Below are positions 22,079-28,673 of a DNA stretch of 28,673 bases, one piece after another; position 1 is the first letter of the stretch, and each line of letters opens with the position of its first letter. Source of the DNA: JARYMI01 sp037444845 (lineage in GTDB: Bacteria > Acidobacteriota > Aminicenantia > Aminicenantales > UBA8522). Both the position numbers and the translations under genes were made by a program. Location of the stretch: the NCBI GenBank assembly GCA_037444845.1, contig JBBILQ010000031.1, positions 1 through 28,673 on the forward strand, in the 5' to 3' direction. The notes under the pieces were generated by a model. It saw only the letters and a program-made list of their open reading frames with translations. It did no database searches and had not been told where the DNA came from.

Positions 22079-22405
22079 TTAATCGCGTGCATCCAGGGTT
22101 TCTTCGAGCGTTTGATAGAAGGGGTCAAGGGCCTGGCCGGCCAAGCCGGATTCACGCTGGAGGATTTCCGCCTGATAGCCTTCGGCAAGGAGGGAGGCCA
22201 GCTCCTTTTCAGTGACGATGACATCTCTGGGAGTCTTTTGGGCCATCGAGGCAAAATCGAGTTGTTTCCGGGAAAGGGTCATCATCTTTTCGGGCGCCGC
22301 GGTGATCCTGACCAGGAGCCGGTCGGTTTTTTCTGCGTTGAGAGAAGCGTGTAAGATAAGCAAGGCTAAGAAGATAACCGCAGAAAACAGGCATTTCCTG
22401 ATCAT
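22079..22405 (-). CDS. Short secreted protein resembling an M14 carboxypeptidase propeptide
   Basis: A 108-residue protein with a clear Sec signal (MIRKCLFSAVIFLALLILHA then SLNA, cleavage near 24) and GGAGG 9 nt before the ATG. The mature part has the pattern found just after the signal in many M14 zinc carboxypeptidases: LLVRITAAP, then DVIVTEKELASLLAEGYQAEIL and LDPFYQTLEE, which in those enzymes leads directly to the peptidase domain. Here the frame stops at 22079 and none of the remaining sequence resembles a peptidase domain. It is either a relic of a truncated peptidase gene or a free-standing propeptide-like protein. An intact ribosome site and signal peptide keep expression possible. 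Confidence 0.6.
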   Translation of the reverse strand: MIRKCLFSAVIFLALLILHASLNAEKTDRLLVRITAAPEKMMTLSRKQLDFASMAQKTPRDVIVTEKELASLLAEGYQAEILQRESGLAGQALDPFYQTLEETLDARD

Positions 22406-22550
22406 CTTCTCTGGCCTCCGAGCGTGCTGATCACATTCCCGCTGATCAGAGGAAGCTATATCGATGGTTTGTTTTCTGGAAGAGGAAGCACGGAAAAAAA
22501 ATAGGGCGGGCAGAGAAAAAAGTCAAGGAAAAGAACCGCTAAGATTTCGC

Positions 22551-22579
22551 TTGACAAACCTGGGCGTAACAAATATATT
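22551..22579 (+). promoter_or_regulatory. Strong promoter of the MerR/radical-SAM operon
   Basis: A perfect -35 box TTGACA (22551-22556) and TATATT (22574-22579) have a 17-bp spacer. Predicted start near 22586 leaves a leader of about 48 nt. MerR-activated promoters usually have a longer 19-20 bp spacer, so this one should fire without activation and MerR may instead act on another target or repress. Confidence 0.65.
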
Positions 22580-22615
22580 CCTGCACGTATGATTTTTATA
22601 GAATAAAATAATAAC

Positions 22616-22631
22616 TAAACGTATAGGTTTA
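22616..22631 (+). promoter_or_regulatory. Possible operator overlapping the MerR ribosome site
   Basis: Inverted arms TAAAC (22616-22620) and GTTTA (22627-22631) flank GTATAG, immediately before the MerR start codon, and CGTAT also occurs at 22586-22590. The only Shine-Dalgarno candidate, AGG at 22624-22626, lies inside this repeat. Binding of the regulator here would block transcription or translation of its own gene. The inverted repeat is weak. Confidence 0.35.
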
Positions 22632-22633
22632 AT

Positions 22634-23359
22634 ATGAACAAACAGGTTTATACGCGCGATGAATTCGCGGCCAGGTTCGACATTCCGGAGCCGACTCTCC
22701 GGGAGTGGGAAAGACTGAAGCTTCTCAGGCCGGTCGGCTTCACCGATGAGAAAATTCCTCTCTATGCGGAGGACATAGCAGAGAACTTAAAGCATATCCA
22801 GAGTTTGCGAGACCTGGGTTATGGGCCGGAAGAAATCCAGAAGATCATAAAAAAAGTCGGGTTGCCGAGATCGAGAGAGAAGAAAGGCGGCGCCGCTGGA
22901 GACGACGCGTATCTCACGATCGGCGACCTGGCCGAGAGCGTGGGGCTGAGCGCCCGGACCATCAAACACTGGGAAGACAAGGGCATCATCGAGCCGGATA
23001 TGAGGACCGAGGGCGGATTCCGTCTCTATTCCAAGGTCTTCATCTATCTTTGCGAGCTGATCAGGGACCTGCAGCTTTTCGGCTACACGCTCGAAGAGAT
23101 CAAGAAGATGTCGGACGATTTCCGGGATTTTCTGGCGCTCAAGGACAAGCTCGAGGCCTTCCCCCAGAATGAAGCCGAACGCAAGCTGGACGGCATGCTG
23201 GCTGAAATCAAAAGCCTTTTCAACAAGATCAATCTTTTTAAGGAAGGGATCGGCAGGTGGGAAGACTTGCTAAAGAAGAAGAAGAAAGAGGTGTTGAGCC
23301 TGAAAAATAAGAACCAGAAAAGAAAGAAAAAAGCGGCGGATAAGAGAAAGGGAAAATGA
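22634..23359 (+). CDS. Double-HTH MerR family transcriptional regulator
   Basis: A 241-residue cytoplasmic DNA-binding protein with two MerR-type winged-helix domains in tandem. The first (about 3-75) contains YTRDEFAARFDIPEPTLREW and the following wing; the second (about 91-165) contains YLTIGDLAESVGLSARTIKH with WEDKGIIEPDMR and the GGFRLY wing typical of MerR proteins. After this come a coiled-coil helix (about 170-225) and a Lys-rich tail (KKKKKK near 215 and the last 20 residues). No effector domain, such as a cysteine metal site or cobalamin-binding module, follows. MerR proteins normally dimerise, with one HTH per subunit. A protein with two HTHs could bind an extended site or act as a monomer. 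The last four bases overlap the ATG of the radical-SAM gene, so translation is coupled. Confidence 0.88.
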   Translation: MNKQVYTRDEFAARFDIPEPTLREWERLKLLRPVGFTDEKIPLYAEDIAENLKHIQSLRDLGYGPEEIQKIIKKVGLPRSREKKGGAAGDDAYLTIGDLAESVGLSARTIKHWEDKGIIEPDMRTEGGFRLYSKVFIYLCELIRDLQLFGYTLEEIKKMSDDFRDFLALKDKLEAFPQNEAERKLDGMLAEIKSLFNKINLFKEGIGRWEDLLKKKKKEVLSLKNKNQKRKKKAADKRKGK

Positions 23360-24789
23360 GAAAAATCGTGTTCATCGAGCCGAAGGCCCCGAACCTCCAC
23401 ATCTTTTCGAAGTTTCCTCTGCCCAGGCTCGGCAGCATTATCCTGGGAACGATGATGAAAAATCGGGGTTGGGAGGTCGAAGTCTTTGTCGAAGAAGTAA
23501 GAAAAATCGACTTTGAGGCTGCAGGGTCGGCCGACCTCGTGGCCATCTCGACGATCACCGCGACGGCGCCGCGAGCTTATGCCATTGCCGATAAAGTCCG
23601 GAGGCTCGGGATCCCGGTGATCATGGGCGGCCCCCATGTGACGTTCCTGACAGAGGAAGCCATGGGGCACGCTGATTATGTCATTCGTGGCGAAGGGGAA
23701 CAGACGTTGATGGCTTTCATTGATGCCTGGGAAAAGGGCGAAGGCTTCTCCTCGATTCCCAACCTTTCCCACAGGGTGGACGGAGAGATCGTTCATAATC
23801 CTTTCCCGCCCTCCTGGGTCGACCTCGACCAGATCCCGTTTCCGGATTTCTCCCTGCTCAAACTGCCGAAGTGGAGACAGAAAGGAAGGCGGACCATCCC
23901 GGTCGAAACCTCGCGGGGTTGCCCTTTTGACTGCTTCTTTTGTGCCGTGACCGGGATGTTCGGCCGGGCCTACCGGTTTCGCTCGACCGAGAACGTGTTA
24001 GAAGAGTTGCGGCGCCACAACGACCGGCGCAAGTTCATCTTCTTTTACGACGACAATTTCGCGGCCAACCGAAAGCGGACAAAAGAGCTCCTTGAGGCTA
24101 TGATCCGGGAAAAATTCAAGTTCCGCTGGACGGCTCAGGTGCGGGCCGATGTGGCCAAAGACATTGAGCTTGTCAAGCTGATGAAAAAGGCCCGCTGTCA
24201 CACCGTCTACATCGGTTTTGAATCGATGAACCCGGAAAGCCTCAAGGCAATGAAAAAACGGCAGACCGTGGAAGAAATCGCCATCGCCGCCGGCATTCTC
24301 CAGGGACACGGCATCTACATCCACGGGATGTTTGTCATCGGGTTTGACCAGGATGACTGGCGGACGGTCAAGGAAACCGTGAAATTCGCCCGGAAAGCCA
24401 GGCTGACCTCAACCCAGTTCATGATCCTGACGCCGCTTCCGGGTTCGGAATTCTACGAGAAAATAAAGAATGAAGGCCGGATTAAATTCCATGACTGGGG
24501 TCTCTATGACGCCCACCATGTGGTTTTCCAGCCCGCGCGATTTTCCCTTTCCGGCCTCCAGTGGGCTCAGATTTTCAGCCACAAGAAGTTCTATTCCCTC
24601 ATCGAAATGGCCAAAAGGTTTGTTGAGGGCAGGTGGCTCGACGTGTATCTCGCCCACTACGCCAGGAATTTAAACCGGCTGTGGCAGAAGAGGAACAAGA
24701 CTTTTCTCCGGGTCATCGAGCTCCTCAAGCCCAGGAAAGGCGCGAAGATATCCATCGATTACCGGGAAGAGCCGATGTTAGACCGGTGA
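23356..24789 (+). CDS. Cobalamin-binding radical SAM protein
   Basis: A 477-residue enzyme with an N-terminal B12-binding-like Rossmann domain (about 1-140), including VAISTITATAPRAYAIAD (62-79), VIMGGPHVTFL (88-98) and RGEGEQTL (111-118), followed by a radical SAM barrel. The iron-sulfur motif CxxxCxxC is Cys189, Cys193 and Cys196 in TSRGCPFDCFFCAV. FIFFYDDNFAANR (228-240) and GFESMNPESLKAMKK are further family landmarks. A C-terminal helical region (about 390-477) closes the protein. Family members methylate unactivated carbons or modify lipids, cofactors, tetrapyrroles and peptides; the sequence alone does not give the substrate. It shares an ATGA overlap with the MerR gene, so the regulator may control or sense the product. 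No peptide substrate or transporter gene is visible beside it. Confidence 0.9.
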   Translation: MRKIVFIEPKAPNLHIFSKFPLPRLGSIILGTMMKNRGWEVEVFVEEVRKIDFEAAGSADLVAISTITATAPRAYAIADKVRRLGIPVIMGGPHVTFLTEEAMGHADYVIRGEGEQTLMAFIDAWEKGEGFSSIPNLSHRVDGEIVHNPFPPSWVDLDQIPFPDFSLLKLPKWRQKGRRTIPVETSRGCPFDCFFCAVTGMFGRAYRFRSTENVLEELRRHNDRRKFIFFYDDNFAANRKRTKELLEAMIREKFKFRWTAQVRADVAKDIELVKLMKKARCHTVYIGFESMNPESLKAMKKRQTVEEIAIAAGILQGHGIYIHGMFVIGFDQDDWRTVKETVKFARKARLTSTQFMILTPLPGSEFYEKIKNEGRIKFHDWGLYDAHHVVFQPARFSLSGLQWAQIFSHKKFYSLIEMAKRFVEGRWLDVYLAHYARNLNRLWQKRNKTFLRVIELLKPRKGAKISIDYREEPMLDR

Positions 24790-24899
24790 CGCATCCGCGT
24801 TTCACCCAGTAGATATGGCTTCACAGACCCGATTCCTTCAGCAGCGCTGACGAATTTGATCAGGCTTATGACTCGTCCATGACTCCGGAGAAATGTCCC

Positions 24900-26261
24900 T
24901 CAGGAGATGGCTTTCCGGGCCCGGTCGAACCGTTCGTGTTCCCGGCCGTCGATGATCTCCTGGAGATGCCGGGCCAGACGCCAGAGCTCCGTGTAGGTAT
25001 TGTAGAGCGCGACAGGAGCGACGCGGATGATATCAGGCGGCCGGAAATCAGGAATGACGTTCCGGGCGCGGAGAGCCTCAGCAATGCGCATCCCCTCCGG
25101 ATGGATGAGGGCCACGTGGCCGCCGCGCCGCTTGTCTTCGCGCGGGGTGCCGATCGAGAATCCGTAAGGTTCTGCGCTCAGAAAGCGGTCGGCCATGTCC
25201 ATCAGGAACCTCGTCATCCCTAACGACTTCTCCCGGACCGCTGCGATTCCAGCTTCCTCGAAAATGGCCAGCGACCCGATGAGCGGGGCGGCGCTGAGGA
25301 TCGAAGGAGAGGAAATCTGCCATCGTCCCGCGTCCGGCGCAGGCTCAAAGTCGAGGGACATGTCGAACTGCTTGTCTTTGGCTGATCCGAACCAGCCGGC
25401 CAGGGCGGGCTCGGCTCCGAAGTGGCGGCGGTTGACGTAGAGGAAGGCCGTGGCTCCGGGGCCGCCGTTGAGGTACTTGTAGCTGCACCAGACGGCGAAG
25501 TCGACGCCCCACCGGTCGAGCTCATGAGGCACGGCGCCGGCGGAATGGGAACAGTCGAAGCCGATGGGGATTCCTCTTGTCCGCGCCTCCAGAGTCAGGA
25601 ACTCCAGGTCGAGGAGCTGGCCGCTGCCGTAGAGGACCGATGGAAGAAATACAAGGGCCACGGTGTCGTCGAACCGACCGACGATGTCGCGCTCGTCCAG
25701 GGTCAGGCCGTCACGGCTGCAGACGAGGATAAGATGTTCGGCCAGGTCCAGGCCTCTCAGCTTCAGGGCGCTCTTCAGGGCGTAGATGTCGGTCGGGAAG
25801 TCGAGCTCGTCGGCGACAATCTTTGTCCGCGTGCCCGACGGCCGGTAGAAGGTGTTGACGAGAGCGTGGATGTTGACCGTCGTGGTCCCCGACAGGACGA
25901 CCTCGTCTGGTTCCGCGCCGACCAGGGCCGCGCACCGCGCGCCGAGGCGCTCGGCCAGATGGAACCAGGGCGGGTCGGCGTCGAGCCAGCCGCGGATGCC
26001 GAGGATCTTCCAGGACTCCAGGACCTTTGCCAGGGAGGCCAGTGAATCCCGGGAGAGGATGCCGAGGGAGTTGCCGTCGAGATAGACCGTGCTCGGCGGA
26101 ATGAAAAAGCGCCGGCGGAAATCCTTCAGAGGGTCGGCCTGGTCAAGGCGTGCGGCCTCCTTCCGGAATGACGAGAGCGTGGTTTTCATTTTCTGCTTAA
26201 ATTCCTTTTCACGTGCGCTCGCTGGGTGAGCATCTTTGTCTTTGTTTTCCCATTCAACCAT
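24900..26261 (-). CDS. kynU: Kynureninase
   Basis: A 453-residue pyridoxal-phosphate enzyme that cleaves kynurenine (and often 3-hydroxykynurenine) to anthranilate plus alanine. Fold type I landmarks are present: VYLDGNSLG (59-67), GTTTVNIH (125-132), FPTDIY (155-160), Asp236 in FDCSHSAG, the cofactor Lys262 in CSYKYLNGGPGA, GWFG (289-292) and FRPPDIIRVAP near 420. Length fits the family. The first 24 residues (MVEWENKDKDAHPASAREKE) are non-conserved and the ATG at 26261 has no good ribosome site. Met25 (26187-26189) is an alternative start, also with imperfect Shine-Dalgarno spacing. No other gene of the kynurenine pathway lies in the window, so the tryptophan-degrading steps must be encoded elsewhere or kynurenine is taken up. 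Confidence 0.93.
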   Translation of the reverse strand: MVEWENKDKDAHPASAREKEFKQKMKTTLSSFRKEAARLDQADPLKDFRRRFFIPPSTVYLDGNSLGILSRDSLASLAKVLESWKILGIRGWLDADPPWFHLAERLGARCAALVGAEPDEVVLSGTTTVNIHALVNTFYRPSGTRTKIVADELDFPTDIYALKSALKLRGLDLAEHLILVCSRDGLTLDERDIVGRFDDTVALVFLPSVLYGSGQLLDLEFLTLEARTRGIPIGFDCSHSAGAVPHELDRWGVDFAVWCSYKYLNGGPGATAFLYVNRRHFGAEPALAGWFGSAKDKQFDMSLDFEPAPDAGRWQISSPSILSAAPLIGSLAIFEEAGIAAVREKSLGMTRFLMDMADRFLSAEPYGFSIGTPREDKRRGGHVALIHPEGMRIAEALRARNVIPDFRPPDIIRVAPVALYNTYTELWRLARHLQEIIDGREHERFDRARKAIS

Positions 26262-26407
26262 CGCAGGGAAATATAAATAATGACAGCAAAGATATCAAGG
26301 GCAACCGCCAGTTTTTTACAGCATGTCTATGCACAAGAAAAGATTGATATCTGGAAGAAGCGGCGCAGTTAGCCGAACCGGGTCTGGAGGAAGTGAAGTT
26401 CAATGAC

Positions 26408-28050
26408 TTAAGGAAATCCCTTTTCATGGAGGTAGCGATCCAGGGCCAGCTTGTAGCGAACGGCATGCAGCCGAGACCTCGTGACGATCATCGCCTTCGC
26501 CTTCCCCTCGATTTCATTCTGGACCTGGGCGGCGAAGTGCTCCACCATGATCCGCAGTTTTTCATTAATGGCGTGCGAGTGAAGCTCCACGAAGGACTTG
26601 AGGAGATATTCCGCCTTATTTTTATCATAGGGGGGGCGTCTTCGATTTTCTTGAGAAGCCGCCAGTAAGCCTTATAGGTCGTATAATTCTGGAGGACGTC
26701 GAGGATAAATCTCTCCTCGATCGCCTGGCGCATCGTGTAAATGTGGAAAGGCTCGAATTTTCCGTCCGCCCGTTCCGTCCCAAAGAGCTCCAGCGTCTTC
26801 GCCTTGGGCGTTGCCGTGAAGGCAAACATCGAGAGGTTCGGGAGTCGGCCGCGCTTCTCCATCTCAGCAAGGATCGCGCTATCGAGCTTCTCCTCGGGGG
26901 TTTGAGCCCCCGCTTCCTCCTTCTCCGCCTCTTCAAGGCTTCTAGCGGCAAGAACCGACTTAAGACTCTTCGAGCTTTCACCAGACTGCGACGAGTGCGC
27001 CTCGTCCACAATAACGGCAAAGCGATGGCCGGGAAGCTCGCCGATCTCGTTCACGATCACAGGGAATTTCTGCAGGGTGGTGACGATGATCGTTTTCCCC
27101 GACTCGAGGGCTTGTTTGAGCTGGCGTGAGGTCTTTTCAATATTCTCTACAACACCCAGCGTCTGCTCGAACTGGCGCATGGTCCTCTGAAGCTGGCGGT
27201 CCAGGATGCGCCTGTCGGTGATGACGACGATCGAATCAAAAACGCGTTTGTCCTCATCATCATGAAGCGTCGAAAGCCGGTGGGCGAGCCAGGCGATAGT
27301 AAAAGTCTTGCCGCTTCCGGCCGAATGCTGGATGAGATAGCGCCGGCCAACGCCGCATTGGCGGGCGTGGCTGACGAGGCGCCGGACGGCATCAAGCTGC
27401 TGATAACGCGGGAAGACAAGCGTCCGCTTTCCTGTCTTTCGCCCTTTCTCGTCTTCTTCCTCGATCTCGTGGATAAACTGACGAATAAGGTCGAGCACGC
27501 TGTCGCGCGCGCAGACTTTCTCCCAGAGATAAGCTGTTGCGTATCCCTTCTGTGTTGGCGGGACGGGCGGATTTCCCGCGCCGCCGAACTTCCCGCGGTT
27601 AAAAGGCAAGAACACAGTCTTCGCTCCGGCGAGCTGGGTTGCCACATAAACAAGATCCGGATCAACGGCGAAATGGGCAAGGCATCGCCCGTAAGCAAGG
27701 AGCGGTTCACGGGGATCGCGGTCGGTCTTGTATTGCCTGATGGCATCCTCGACGGTCTGGGCGGTCAGAGGGTTCTTGAGCTCGGCAGTGAATATCGGGA
27801 TTCCATTCAGGAAGAGGACCATGTCCAAGCTCTTGGAGCTTTTCTCGCTATAGTTGAGCTGGCGGACTACAGAGAAAAGGTTTGCCGCGTGCAACCGTAT
27901 GATCTCTTCGTTGAGCCAGCTCGCAGGCCGGAAGAACGCGAGCTTGAATTTGCAGCCCGAGTCCTTAACTCCATTCCGCAGTACATCGAGCGCGCCGCGC
28001 CTCCCTATCTCCCGGGAGAGGCGCCTAAGGAATTGTTCCTTTTCCGTTTC
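26408..28050 (-). pseudogene. hsdR: Type I restriction endonuclease subunit R, truncated and frameshifted
   Basis: Beginning at 28050 the minus frame reads ETEKEQFLRRLSREIGRRGA and continues into RQLNYSEKSSKSLDMVLFLN, the nuclease-type AELKNPLT (ExK), HSAGSGKTFT (Walker A), VDEAHSSQSG (motif II) and FAFTATPKAK (motif III), all correct for HsdR. At 26630-26636 a run of seven G (C7 in the gene) shifts the frame: the C8 version would join EDAPP to YDKNKAEYLLKSFVELHS. The downstream frame then carries 60-80 more HsdR residues before stopping at 26408, at the point where the helicase normally goes on with LVAFSG. The second helicase domain and the first 80 or so N-terminal residues are missing, and no hsdM or hsdS is seen. 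The protein should be inactive even if the frame is restored. Confidence 0.88.
26630..26636 (-). repeat. G7 homopolymer at the hsdR frameshift
   Basis: Seven consecutive G on the plus strand. One additional base restores the hsdR frame. It could be a real indel, a phase-variable tract, or a consensus error in a homopolymer. Confidence 0.7.
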
Positions 28051-28673
28051 TCAGCGCCGTCCCCATAAAAAGAAAATGGCTGGAAAGCTGATAAATATCA
28101 TAATAATCTTTGACCCTGCTGTTCAGCATGCCCAGTTTGCAGATGGCGTGGAATTTATCTGCGATCGTCAACTCTTTCGGATAAACTAAAATGTGCGGGG
28201 CTGGAAAAGGAAGAATAGTAGGGAATTTTGTCTTTCCGGGCTTCGGCTTTATCCGTTCCCCGATGGCCACATCGAATTGAAGGTGAATTCGGATTCGCTG
28301 TAGCTGGGCCGTTAAGCGGACGCGGAAACCGCCCAGTACATTCTGCCCTCGTATGATCTCTACCGAGACGGAATTCGGATTGAAAATGAGCCCGTCAGGT
28401 TCTACCTTTTGTCCACATATTAGGACAAAAACGCGACGAACTTCCTGTGCGGACGCCTCAAAAATGCCAAGAAAATCCGCATCCCGGGTTGATCTATAGA
28501 GATGCTTTCCCCAGAGCTCGAAAGAAAACGCACCCTTGAGAATCAACCGATCAACAAACGGACTTTTTGATATTCTATAAAGAAAGCGCTCCAGTCCAAA
28601 CCGGTTAAGAATGATCTGAAAATCTTCTTTCCGCGAATCGCGTAGATTCAGCAAGCGTTGATTGACCGAGGCG
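28025..28673 (-). CDS. AbiEii-type nucleotidyltransferase toxin, partial
   Basis: The frame is open to the right edge (…SVNQRLLNLRDSRKED before the first in-window start-like codon), so the start lies outside. About 215 residues remain. The sequence follows the AbiEii/DUF1814 toxin family: LNRFGLERFLYRISKSP, the KGAFSFELW segment, RSTRDADFL (the nucleotidyltransferase Asp-x-Asp), DGLIFNPNSVSVEIIR, GGFRVRLTAQL, LPFPAPHILVYPKELTIADK and LGMLNSRVKDYYDIYQL. In type IV or Abi systems it pairs with an AbiEi antitoxin, normally encoded just upstream and therefore beyond the edge. After YYDIYQLSSHFLFMG the family normally continues for tens of residues. Here the frame runs into the upstream edge of the hsdR remnant and stops at 28025. 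The deletion therefore removed the toxin's C-terminus and the hsdR N-terminus, and fused them out of frame. Confidence 0.82.
   Translation of the reverse strand, partial: ASVNQRLLNLRDSRKEDFQIILNRFGLERFLYRISKSPFVDRLILKGAFSFELWGKHLYRSTRDADFLGIFEASAQEVRRVFVLICGQKVEPDGLIFNPNSVSVEIIRGQNVLGGFRVRLTAQLQRIRIHLQFDVAIGERIKPKPGKTKFPTILPFPAPHILVYPKELTIADKFHAICKLGMLNSRVKDYYDIYQLSSHFLFMGTALRNGKGTIP

Noticed and set aside
22634..23359. A CarH-like B12 photoreceptor reading for the MerR gene
   Set aside because: CarH has a cobalamin-binding domain after one HTH. Here the second half is another HTH and a coiled coil, and the B12-like domain belongs to the separate radical SAM protein.
24787..24812. Possible terminator after the radical SAM gene (GGTGA…TCACC)
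   Set aside because: Only 5-bp arms with a wide loop and no uridine run on the plus strand.
26280..26372. A 30-codon plus-strand frame between kynU and hsdR (MTAKISRATASFLQHVYAQE…)
   Set aside because: Too short and not recognisable. It might be a remnant of a mobile element but there is no supporting repeat; the 146-bp gap is otherwise featureless.

Overview
The window reads as a stretch of a bacterial chromosome that is mostly metabolic and exported-protein genes, with decayed mobile or defence DNA at both ends. At least four proteins carry twin-arginine (Tat) signals. Others have Sec-type signals (an M14 peptidase, a ThuA-HEAT protein, a SUMF1-domain protein). GC content looks moderate to fairly high. 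The gene mix, with exported Gfo/Idh/MocA oxidoreductases, an exported TldD, large M14 peptidases fused to an amidotransferase-like domain, kynureninase and SUMF1 proteins, is what I would expect from Acidobacteriota or Candidatus Aminicenantes and similar environmental lineages. This is an inference from gene content, not a proven assignment.

Layout. Positions 1-600 hold transposase debris: the C-terminal end of an IS91-like transposase (minus strand), cut by what looks like the left end of an IS21-like element (24-bp repeats plus the start of an istA-like gene), which is itself cut off exactly at the 3' end of purE. Then come purE (600-1097), a P2A-type calcium ATPase (1257-3953) and a two-gene operon encoding a Thermus/Rickettsia-type isocitrate dehydrogenase whose C-terminal domain is a separate gene (4198-5555). 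All are on the minus strand and each transcription unit has a good sigma70-like promoter. Positions 5776-10035 are a minus-strand pair, Tat-exported Gfo/Idh/MocA oxidoreductase then secreted ThuA-HEAT protein, which resembles an exported version of the ThuB/ThuA sugar-oxidation pair. Diverging from it is tldD-tldE (10251-13128), in which TldD has a Tat signal and TldE has none.

Positions 13151-15079 carry a secreted SUMF1-domain protein and an ICMT/NnrU-like membrane protein. Positions 15230-19319 contain a full M14 peptidase with a C-terminal amidotransferase-like domain, a tetratricopeptide fragment, and a second copy of only the C-terminal domain. The two copies share a 741-bp perfectly identical core between diverged edges, a pattern that suggests gene conversion or an assembly collapse. 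Positions 19556-21911 are a second exported sugar pair: a TIM-barrel hydroxypyruvate-isomerase-like protein followed by a Gfo/Idh/MocA oxidoreductase, both with Tat signals. A short secreted protein resembling only an M14 propeptide follows (22079-22405).

Positions 22634-24789 (plus strand) are a double-HTH MerR regulator overlapping by 4 bp a cobalamin-binding radical SAM enzyme, a compact and uncharacterised two-gene unit behind a strong promoter. Kynureninase (24900-26261) stands alone. The right end is a collapsed defence island: a type I restriction subunit R gene lacking both ends and frameshifted at a G7 tract, joined out of frame to an AbiEii-type nucleotidyltransferase toxin whose C-terminus is missing and whose start lies beyond the window.

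The candidates most worth following are the exported TldD with a signal-less TldE, the split isocitrate dehydrogenase, the MerR/B12-radical-SAM pair, and the two Tat-exported sugar-oxidation loci. I saw no tRNA, rRNA or CRISPR array.
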